64,000 nucleotides of DNA, from positions 1-64,000 of the forward strand of contig CAJULD010000009.1 of the NCBI GenBank assembly GCA_910587505.1, read 5' to 3'. The notes under the pieces are model-generated. The model was not told the origin of the DNA, made no database searches, and was given only the letters and a program-made list of their open reading frames with translations. Of the stretch, positions 42,299-48,783 are shown piece after piece. The DNA comes from an uncultured Oscillospiraceae bacterium (GTDB lineage Bacteria; Bacillota; Clostridia; Oscillospirales; Oscillospiraceae). Made by a program: the position numbers and the translations under genes. Position 1 is the stretch's first letter, and each line of letters starts with the position of its first letter.

Positions 42299-43693
42299 TC
42301 AGCTGACCCTGGCCGCGCGCTCCAGCCGGTACGCGTCGATGGCCCGCTCGTCAACTTTGTAAAAGAACTGCATGAGGATCGCGGAAACGGCGGCAAAAAT
42401 CGCCGGACCCACCGCCATCAGCAGCGTCACGCTGCGCCCCATTTCGGCGGTGAACTCGGCTCCCGCCTGATACCCGATTGCCGCCAGTGCGAAGGCGGAG
42501 ATCGTCGTGGATGCGGCAAACCCAAGGCGGACCGTCGTACCGCCTACGGAGGTCAGGATGGCCCGCTGGGCCGTTTCGCCCTTCATCTCGAAGTAATCAC
42601 CGATGTCCAGCGGAATGCCGTAGGACGTGACGTTCGGGATACAGCCCACGGCGCTCATCAGACAGCGGATAACAACGAACAGGGCGGCGTTGGTGCCAAA
42701 AACCGCCAGCAGGACATAGCTGACCGCGTTGAAGGTCTGGGCGAACACCATGGAGCCCTTCTTTGTGACATGCCTGGTCATGCCAGGAACGACAAACGAT
42801 CCAACCAGTCCGATAATCGACTGGAGCGTGACGATGGACGCCGCCAGCATGGGATTCCCCAGAACATAAGCGGTGTAGTAAGTAAGCAGGGTCTGGAAGA
42901 ATCCGGCCTGGGCGCTGTTGAGGATGCCGGAAATGAAGTAGGGAATCATGGGCCCCCGCAGGCTGCGGATGATCGCCATAATGCCCGCGCTCTCCTTCTT
43001 GTCCCGATTGACCGCCGGTCTGTTGTGGAGGGAGTCCGCGGGCGTGTCATAGGGCGCGGCCAGATTGTACATGATGATGCCCGCCAGGACGAAGATGATG
43101 GAGCAGATGGCGCACACGCCCGCGTACTGGTTGGAGGTGCCCGCCCACAGGGGAATGGCCAGCAGCGTACCGGACAGCGTGCCCCAGATCAGGGAGGGAA
43201 CGGTGCCGCCCACGTTGGACATGACATTCAGCCAGTTGATATCCTGGCTGGTTTTTGCCATTTTGGCCGGCAGTGTGCGCAGCGCGGTCCATGACACATT
43301 GTAGCCCAGCATGAGCACGGCCTCGCACACAAACACCACCACTGCCGCCACGCCGGCCGGCAGGCCGAAGTCCGCAAACGCCAGGGGGAAGGCGATGGCC
43401 TGCACGAATCCCGCAATCAGCGACCAGCCTCTGTATCGGCCGGATTTCAGAGGGATGCCGTCGATAATCATGCCGGAGGCCACCATGGAGAGCAGCTTCC
43501 ACCACTGAATGGCGGAATAGACCGTCGCCGCCAGCGCGGTGGGCAGGAGCAGCATGTCGGTCATAAAGAACATGAAGTAGTATCCGGTAATCACCAGAAC
43601 AAAGCCGGCCGGGAACATGCCTCCCAGGCAGTAGAGGCCTAACGTCGCCGGACTGAGGGTCAATTTGTTTTGTACTTTTTTCTCCTCGCGCAT
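42299..43693 (-). CDS. GPH/MFS-family cation symporter, copy 2
   Basis: 464 aa with 12 predicted spans, distantly like the neighbouring transporter (GYYFMFFMTDMLLLPTALAATVYS, GMIIDGIPLKSGRYRGWSLIAG, SLRGPMIPYFISGILNSAQAGFF). AAAGGAG precedes the ATG. It lies 58 nt after the 46-aa gene and 158 nt before the second transporter. Two non-identical GPH proteins in one operon suggest either two related substrates or a two-component transporter; neither can be decided here. Confidence 0.87.
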   Translation of the reverse strand: MREEKKVQNKLTLSPATLGLYCLGGMFPAGFVLVITGYYFMFFMTDMLLLPTALAATVYSAIQWWKLLSMVASGMIIDGIPLKSGRYRGWSLIAGFVQAIAFPLAFADFGLPAGVAAVVVFVCEAVLMLGYNVSWTALRTLPAKMAKTSQDINWLNVMSNVGGTVPSLIWGTLSGTLLAIPLWAGTSNQYAGVCAICSIIFVLAGIIMYNLAAPYDTPADSLHNRPAVNRDKKESAGIMAIIRSLRGPMIPYFISGILNSAQAGFFQTLLTYYTAYVLGNPMLAASIVTLQSIIGLVGSFVVPGMTRHVTKKGSMVFAQTFNAVSYVLLAVFGTNAALFVVIRCLMSAVGCIPNVTSYGIPLDIGDYFEMKGETAQRAILTSVGGTTVRLGFAASTTISAFALAAIGYQAGAEFTAEMGRSVTLLMAVGPAIFAAVSAILMQFFYKVDERAIDAYRLERAARVS

Positions 43694-43751
43694 GGGTCCT
43701 TCTCCTTTCAGCAGACAAGGGAACGCCGCCCTTTGTCACATACACTCACTC

Positions 43752-43892
43752 CTACACCGTAAGCAGCACCATGGCAAACATTTCCAGAAAGTCTGTCCGC
43801 ACTGCGTCGTCCTCCGGCAGAAAGGTAAACATTTCCTTTACCATATCCGCCCCCTCCGGCCAGGTAGTAAAATCAAAATATTCTTCCTGCAT
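43752..43892 (-). CDS. 46-aa acidic small protein in the corrinoid operon
   Basis: Too short for routine calling. It reads MQEEYFDFTTWPEGADMVKE and on to a C-terminal FLEMFAMVLLTV, 46 residues, acidic and amphipathic, ending in a hydrophobic helix. GGAGGAG lies 5-8 nt before the ATG at 43890-43892, and the gene begins 11 nt after the methyltransferase stop. Position and SD support it. Phe, Met and Glu content resembles small regulatory or assembly peptides; function unknown. Confidence 0.62.
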   Translation of the reverse strand: MQEEYFDFTTWPEGADMVKEMFTFLPEDDAVRTDFLEMFAMVLLTV

Positions 43893-43903
43893 GACACTCC
43901 TCC

Positions 43904-45076
43904 TTATCCCTTATACTCTCTGACAAACTCATACAGTGCCACCAGATTCTCACGCTTCGCGTCATTGCGGAAGGAGAGGATCTTGTCCGTGGACAGGATG
44001 AACCCGCCGTCCTGCCCCAGATCGTTAATCAGCCGTTTCGCGTAATCGATCACCTGCTCCCTGGTACCGCTGCCAAGCAGGGAGATGGGGATGCCGCCGC
44101 AGATACAGGCGTTGGGCAACTCCCGGCGGACCTCGTAGGGATCGTCGATTTCCAGGTGCAGGCACAGCATTCCCTTCGGGTACTCCCTGAAGTGATGAAT
44201 AAACCGCTTAATGTCGCTCTGGATAAAGATATACATGGTTTTTCCCGTCTCCGCCAGCGCATCCAGCCCCTGCTTCATCCAGGGCCAGTAGAACCTGTCA
44301 AACTGGGAAGAACTGAGGATGCTGTGGGTCAGCATGCCGCCCTGACAGTCAAAGGCGAAGTTCAAATCCTGGCCGGGGTCGCTCCGGATCTGCCGGATGG
44401 CCGGATAGATCTCCTTTTCCGCGTACATTTCGATCACCCTGAGCATCCCCTGGGGATTTCTGCGGGCATCGATGCCCGTACCAGCTATGCCGCGGAACTT
44501 ATTGACGATGTTCTCATGGCCGGAGCCGGAAATGGCGTACCTGGCCAGGGCGGGAACGCCGTATTCCTCCCTGAGCGCGGCGTTCATTCTGGCGCCGAAG
44601 GCAAAATAATCCCGCATTCCCTGAATCAGCTTCTGTATTTCCTCTTTGGTGGAGTGGCTGAGCATGGGAAATCTTCTCGGCAGCGCCCTGGTCCAGATGA
44701 ATCGGACCCGGTCCTCCGCCAGCTCGTCATATTCGTCCGGATTCATGATGACCATGTCCGGCGCGTTCAGGGACCCGTTGACATCGTCAATGACGTAGCG
44801 GGGCCTGGTCCATCCCTGGATGATCTGGAACCCGTTGCGGGTTCCCACATCGCGGACGAGGTCGCACTGATACAGCTCCTGATGCCCCCGGACCACCTTT
44901 TCCATTTTTTCGTAATCATAAATCGCCTCGCTGAGGGAATAGCCCTGATCCATGATCTTCCAGGTGAAGGTGTTGTCCAGGATCGGCGTCCGTTTGGGCG
45001 CTCCCTTCATGGCAACCGCTTCCCGGACCAGCTGGATGCGCTCCTGCTCCAGTGCTTTCGCCTGTTCCCTGTTCAA
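43904..45076 (-). CDS. Uroporphyrinogen decarboxylase-family (MtaA-like) corrinoid methyltransferase
   Basis: 390 aa of the UroD/MtaA superfamily, whose members move methyl groups to or from corrinoid proteins. Seen: RTPILDNTFTWKIMDQGYSLSEAIYDYEKM near the start, FDCQGGMLTHSILSSSQFDRFYWPWMKQGLDAL, and the C-terminal barrel part MLCLHLEIDD...LPNACICGGIPISLLGSGTREQVIDYAKRLI. The H...C..C pattern in that stretch could supply the zinc ligands used by MtaA. The start is TTG at 45074-45076 (NREQAKALEQERIQLV) with GGGGG 9 nt upstream; no ATG fits. It is probably the substrate-specific methyltransferase. Confidence 0.85.
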   Translation of the reverse strand: MNREQAKALEQERIQLVREAVAMKGAPKRTPILDNTFTWKIMDQGYSLSEAIYDYEKMEKVVRGHQELYQCDLVRDVGTRNGFQIIQGWTRPRYVIDDVNGSLNAPDMVIMNPDEYDELAEDRVRFIWTRALPRRFPMLSHSTKEEIQKLIQGMRDYFAFGARMNAALREEYGVPALARYAISGSGHENIVNKFRGIAGTGIDARRNPQGMLRVIEMYAEKEIYPAIRQIRSDPGQDLNFAFDCQGGMLTHSILSSSQFDRFYWPWMKQGLDALAETGKTMYIFIQSDIKRFIHHFREYPKGMLCLHLEIDDPYEVRRELPNACICGGIPISLLGSGTREQVIDYAKRLINDLGQDGGFILSTDKILSFRNDAKRENLVALYEFVREYKG

Positions 45077-45126
45077 TTCGTCGTTCCCCCTTTTTAACTC
45101 TGTTCTTCGACTGAAAGTCTGCGTGT

Positions 45127-45153
45127 CAAAAAAGTGGCGCAGCCACTTTTTTG
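45127..45153. repeat. CAAAAAAGTGGC hairpin, copy 2
   Basis: Second copy of the hairpin at 40664-40690, with a GCA loop. It lies in the spacer between the 93-aa gene and the UroD-family gene, inside an operon, so it can only be a partial terminator, a processing site or a dispersed repeat. Confidence 0.8.
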
Positions 45154-45215
45154 AGTAGAGATTCGCTTCGCGTAAAGTGTTTTTTCCCGTGGGCCGGCCT
45201 CCGGTTCTCCTTCTC

Positions 45216-45497
45216 TCAGTGCTTTTTTCTTTTCCGTTTGCCCCGCCCGGAGCCCGCCGCCTGCCCGTTTCGCCGCATATCCTCCATCCGGACGGCCTTG
45301 ATATAAGTACAGAACCGCTCAACGAAAATTGACGTGACAAAAATGATTCCCATCATCAGAAAGCCTGCCATCCGTCTGTCCGGGATCAGCGCCGCCACCA
45401 GAAACGCGGCGATTGGACCCAAGACCGTGACGGCCGCGCTGCATTTCGCGTGGGGCAGGCGCAACGCCACTTTGACTGTCTCCCGGAATCCCATCAT
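45216..45497 (-). CDS. Hypothetical membrane protein, 93 aa
   Basis: Two hydrophobic spans (AAVTVLGPIAAFLVAALIP and MAGFLMMGIIFVTSIFV) followed by a strongly basic tail GRGKRKRKKH. GGAGG lies 7 nt before the first of two ATGs. It sits 19 nt after the corrinoid-protein gene in the same operon. The fold and basic tail could anchor a complex at the membrane, but no family is recognised. Confidence 0.72.
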   Translation of the reverse strand: MMGFRETVKVALRLPHAKCSAAVTVLGPIAAFLVAALIPDRRMAGFLMMGIIFVTSIFVERFCTYIKAVRMEDMRRNGQAAGSGRGKRKRKKH

Positions 45498-45516
45498 TTC
45501 AAAACCTCCCCGGCGG

Positions 45517-46149
45517 CTATGCTTCCGCCCACGCCTTACAGGTCTGGACCGTCTTCTGCGGGCTGTAGGCCCACTCGTCCGCGCCGATCATGGCGCAGAC
45601 CTCCGCCGTAACGGGGGCGCCGCCGATGATGACCTTGACGTCGCGCAGTCCCGCCGCCCTGATCGCCTCGATGGTTGCTTTCATGGAGTCGATGGCCAGC
45701 GTCAGAACCCCCGAAAGAGCCACGATCCTGATGCCCTCCGCCTTCACCGCCTCAACCACCCGCTCCGGCGGAACATCGATGCCCAGATCAAGGACATCGA
45801 ATCCCCCCGCCTCCAGCATCGCCTTGACAATATTTTTGCCGATGTCGTGCAAATCATCCTTTACCGTGCAGAGAATCATCCGCGTCCTGCGCGCGCCGCC
45901 GTCGCCGGAAATCAGCGCGTCCTTCAGTATGGAGACCGCCTGCGTCATCAGTTCGCCCGCGTAAATCAGATCGCCGACGAAATATTCCCCCTCCTCAAAC
46001 AGCCTGCCCACGATATCCATCCCCTTCTGGCAGGCTTCCATTGCCTTTGGCGCATCCGCGCCTCCGGCAGCCATGACCGCATGGAGCTGTTCCATGACGG
46101 CCTCTTCGTCCAGGTCACCCATCAACTGCGCAATCCTGTCAAAATCCAT
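45517..46149 (-). CDS. Methyltransferase cognate corrinoid protein, copy 2
   Basis: 210 aa. A helical cap (AQLMGDLDEEAVMEQLHAVMAAGG...GRLFEEGEYFVGDLIYAGELM) leads to a B12-binding domain with CTVKDDLHDIGKNIVKAMLEAGGFDVLDLGIDV; the DxHxxG histidine is present. It shares the layout of the copy at 37519-38169 but only moderate identity, so this is an old duplication or a separate acquisition. It lies directly after the MeTr-like gene, so it is likely the partner of that enzyme. Confidence 0.93.
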   Translation of the reverse strand: MDFDRIAQLMGDLDEEAVMEQLHAVMAAGGADAPKAMEACQKGMDIVGRLFEEGEYFVGDLIYAGELMTQAVSILKDALISGDGGARRTRMILCTVKDDLHDIGKNIVKAMLEAGGFDVLDLGIDVPPERVVEAVKAEGIRIVALSGVLTLAIDSMKATIEAIRAAGLRDVKVIIGGAPVTAEVCAMIGADEWAYSPQKTVQTCKAWAEA

Positions 46150-46169
46150 TCCCTGGTTCCCCCTTCCAA

Positions 46170-46979
46170 TTATTTCTTAACGCCGATTTTCCCCTGGCGA
46201 TAAGCCCGGTTATATTTTCGTCCGCCTTTGTCGGCCATGCAAAGCGCCTCGCAGGCATAGATCGTGCTCATCATATCGATGCTGCAGGGATCCATGATGG
46301 CGGAATCCAGCCCCGCGCGGAGCGCATAGGCCATGCAGTTGGCATTGATGTACTTCCGCGCCGGCATGTCGAAGCTGATGTTGCTGACAGCGCCCGTCAC
46401 CCTGACATCGGGCGCATAGGCGTGGATCTCCCTGATGCAGCGCTCGAAATCCCGCATGGAGGAAGGCACTGTGGCCAGCGCCATGACGCAGGGGTCAATG
46501 TGGAGATTTTTCAGCTTCACCCCGTACCGGTCCGCCTTATCGATGATCCTCCTGGCAATATCGACCTTCTTTCCGGGATCGGCCGGAATTCCGTCCTGAT
46601 CGCAGGTCAGACCCACGACCTGCCAGTCCGTCCCCGCGATGAGCGGGAAAATCGTCTCGCATTTTGTCCCTTCCTCGTTGACGGAATTGACCATTCCCGG
46701 TTTTTTCACCCGCCCCTCCTCCAGAATCCGCTTCAGCAGCAGCGCGTTTGGACTGTCGATGCACAGCGGCGTATCGGTAGCCTCCTGCATCGTGTCAATC
46801 AGCCACTTCATCGCCTCATACTCCAACTCCGGGACCGTGCCGGGGGCGCAGTCCAGGAAATGCGCCCCCGCCTCCGTCTGGGCCACAGACCGCTGGCGGA
46901 TCAGCTCCGCGTCCCGGTCCGCAATTGCCTTTTTTATGGACGGAATGGCGCCATTGATTTTTTCGCCGATGATAATCAT
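46170..46979 (-). CDS. Methyltetrahydrofolate:corrinoid methyltransferase (pterin-binding, MeTr/AcsE-like)
   Basis: 269-aa pterin-binding TIM barrel. Features: IIIGEKINGAIPSIKKAI, AHFLDCAPGT, PLCIDSPNALLLKRIL, KPGMVNSVNEE, LHIDPCVMAL and VTGAVSNISFDMPARKYINANCMAYALRAGLDSAIMDP, matching MeTr of the Wood-Ljungdahl pathway and MtgA/MtvA-type enzymes. It moves the methyl group between the corrinoid protein and tetrahydrofolate. First gene of the operon; GGGGAGG precedes the ATG. Thus methyl groups from the unknown donor would enter the folate pool. Confidence 0.93.
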   Translation of the reverse strand: MIIIGEKINGAIPSIKKAIADRDAELIRQRSVAQTEAGAHFLDCAPGTVPELEYEAMKWLIDTMQEATDTPLCIDSPNALLLKRILEEGRVKKPGMVNSVNEEGTKCETIFPLIAGTDWQVVGLTCDQDGIPADPGKKVDIARRIIDKADRYGVKLKNLHIDPCVMALATVPSSMRDFERCIREIHAYAPDVRVTGAVSNISFDMPARKYINANCMAYALRAGLDSAIMDPCSIDMMSTIYACEALCMADKGGRKYNRAYRQGKIGVKK

Positions 46980-47031
46980 GAAAAGCTTTCCTCCCCTGTT
47001 CTACATAGTTGCACCATTTATCTGTATCTCT

Positions 47032-47060
47032 AGTATAGACAAGAATGTTATACTTGTCAA
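47032..47060 (-). promoter_or_regulatory. Promoter and putative GntR operator of the methyltransferase operon
   Basis: Minus strand TTGACA (47060-47055), 17-nt spacer, TATACT (47037-47032). The spacer contains the plus-strand motif TATAGACAAGAATGTTATA (47034-47052), shared 17/19 with the site at 38411-38429. A GACAAG/CTTGTC inverted pair lies within it. Confidence 0.8.
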
Positions 47061-47340
47061 GACCTTTATTCAACTTGAACAGAAATTGCAGAAATTTTTT
47101 CAGAAAATTACCGCCAATAAACAAAAGAGCAATTCACGCCGTTCTCATAAAGAGGGGCACAGTGGGAAAAGGGTGATAAAACCGAAAGGGCTGCGGGAAA
47201 ATGGCAGAGATCGAAGGCCTCATCATCAGCATGTATCCTCCAGAGTTTTTTAACCAAATTCCTGCTTTTAAAATCGCTTCTCCGCTTTCCGGTTCCCCTC
47301 CCTGTTTCATGCGCTGGCCGTGAAGCCTCTCTCCGGGGGC
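47061..47340. other. 280-bp spacer, no gene seen
   Basis: Between the divergent methyltransferase operon and the nagZ promoter. AT-rich at the left end and otherwise featureless; frames through here lack SD and have no recognisable protein motifs. Confidence 0.5.
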
Positions 47341-47369
47341 TTGCCATCTTTCCCCGCCCATGATACAAT
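47341..47369 (+). promoter_or_regulatory. Promoter of the GH3 gene
   Basis: TTGCCA (47341-47346), 17-nt spacer, TACAAT (47364-47369), about 40 nt before the ATG. Confidence 0.75.
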
Positions 47370-47410
47370 AGGCCTGCAATCCGATACGGAGGAAGGGGCG
47401 GGAACGGACG

Positions 47411-48733
47411 ATGAACCGGGGAAAATATGGCAGGCCTGCAAGATGGCCTTATATACTGATCGCTGCCCTGCTGGCGCTGGCAACTGGCGCGGCGGCGTTC
47501 CTGTGGACGCACCGGGAGCCGGAGGAGACAGAGCCCGTCTCCGCGCCGGTTATTCCGGAGGACATTTCGGAACCCGTCCCTGAGCCGGAGCCAATCCCTG
47601 CGCCCGCTCCCGCGCCGGAGCCGGAAAAACCGGAGCCGGAACCCGATCCGGCGGAGCGGCTGCTGGCGGAGATGAGCCTGCGGGAGAAGATATGCCAGCT
47701 GTTCATCGTCAGTCCGGAGTCCATCACCGGCGTAACCGCGGTCACCGCCGCGGGGGACACTACCCGGGAGGCGCTGGAGACCTATCCGGTGTGCGGCTTC
47801 CTGTACGCAAAAAAGAACATGGTCTCTCAGGAGCAGTTGCGGACCATGCTGACCAGCGCCCGGAGCTTTACCCGCATTCCGCTGCTCTTCACCTGCGACG
47901 AGGAGGGCGGACGGGCAAACCGCCTGATGGGCAGCGTGGGGACCACCTGGTTCGGCCCCATGCTGCGCTATAAGGATCAGGGGCCCGATGTGGCCCGTGA
48001 AAATGCCCGGACCATCGGCGCGGACATGGCCTCCTGCTGCTTCAACATGAATTTTGCACCGGTGGCGGACGTATGGTCCAATCCGGACAACAGGGTCATC
48101 GGCAACCGGGCCTACAGCGACAGCTTCCAGCAGGCCGCGGAGCTGGTGGCGGCGGCGGTGGAGGGCTTCCACGAGGGCGGCGTGGCCTGTACGCTCAAAC
48201 ATTTCCCCGGACACGGGGACACCTCCGCCGACAGCCATTACGGCTCAGTCTACGTTCACAAAACGCTGGACGAGCTGCGGCAGGCGGAGCTGCTTCCCTT
48301 CCAGGCGGGCATCGACGCCGGGGTGGACGCCGTCATGATGGGGCATCTGATTCTGGACCAGGTGGACGGACAGCCGGCGCTGTTTTCCCATGCGATTGTG
48401 ACGGAGCTGCTCCGGGAGGAGATGGGGTTTGACGGCGTGGTTATCACCGACAGCCTGGAAATGCAGGCAATGACGGATTTCTATGGCAGCGGGGAGATTG
48501 CCGTCTCCGCCGTTCAGGCCGGCGTGGACATCCTGCTGTGCCCCATGGATCTGGACGCGTCCATCGAGGCGCTGACCCAGGCGGTGGAAAGCGGCGAGAT
48601 CACCCTGGAGCGGCTGGAAGAAAGCGTACTGCGCATTCTGCGGCTCAAGCTGGAACGGGGCATACTGGAGGACGCAGGCCCGGAGACGGCTCAGGCTGAC
48701 GCAGCGGAAAATACGGAGGAGGCCTGGGAGTAA
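47411..48733 (+). CDS. Glycoside hydrolase family 3 beta-N-acetylhexosaminidase (NagZ-like), membrane-anchored
   Basis: 440 aa. A signal-anchor (WPYILIAALLALATGAAAFLW, residues 12-32) is followed by a Pro/Glu-rich spacer with PEPEPIPAPAPAPEPEKPEPEP repeats, then a GH3 catalytic domain. Seen: LFTCDEEGGRANRLMG, FNMNFAPVADVWSNPDNRVIGNRAYSD, CTLKHFPGHGDTSADSHYG (the KHFPGHG.T..DSH loop with the NagZ Asp/His dyad) and the nucleophile region GVVITDSLEMQAM. It cleaves terminal GlcNAc from muropeptides in family members, here on the cell surface. It stands alone, with its own promoter. Confidence 0.93.
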   Translation: MNRGKYGRPARWPYILIAALLALATGAAAFLWTHREPEETEPVSAPVIPEDISEPVPEPEPIPAPAPAPEPEKPEPEPDPAERLLAEMSLREKICQLFIVSPESITGVTAVTAAGDTTREALETYPVCGFLYAKKNMVSQEQLRTMLTSARSFTRIPLLFTCDEEGGRANRLMGSVGTTWFGPMLRYKDQGPDVARENARTIGADMASCCFNMNFAPVADVWSNPDNRVIGNRAYSDSFQQAAELVAAAVEGFHEGGVACTLKHFPGHGDTSADSHYGSVYVHKTLDELRQAELLPFQAGIDAGVDAVMMGHLILDQVDGQPALFSHAIVTELLREEMGFDGVVITDSLEMQAMTDFYGSGEIAVSAVQAGVDILLCPMDLDASIEALTQAVESGEITLERLEESVLRILRLKLERGILEDAGPETAQADAAENTEEAWE

Positions 48734-48749
48734 TCCCTGGCCTCCTCCG
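48714..48749. terminator. Hairpin at the nagZ/ygfK convergent junction
   Basis: CGGAGGAGGCC (48714-48724) pairs with GGCCTCCTCCG (48739-48749) around the nagZ stop codon. There is no T-run, so it is only a weak terminator candidate for either strand. Confidence 0.45.
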
Positions 48750-48783
48750 TCCAACATTCCCCGGTTGTGAATGCGGGTGGTTC

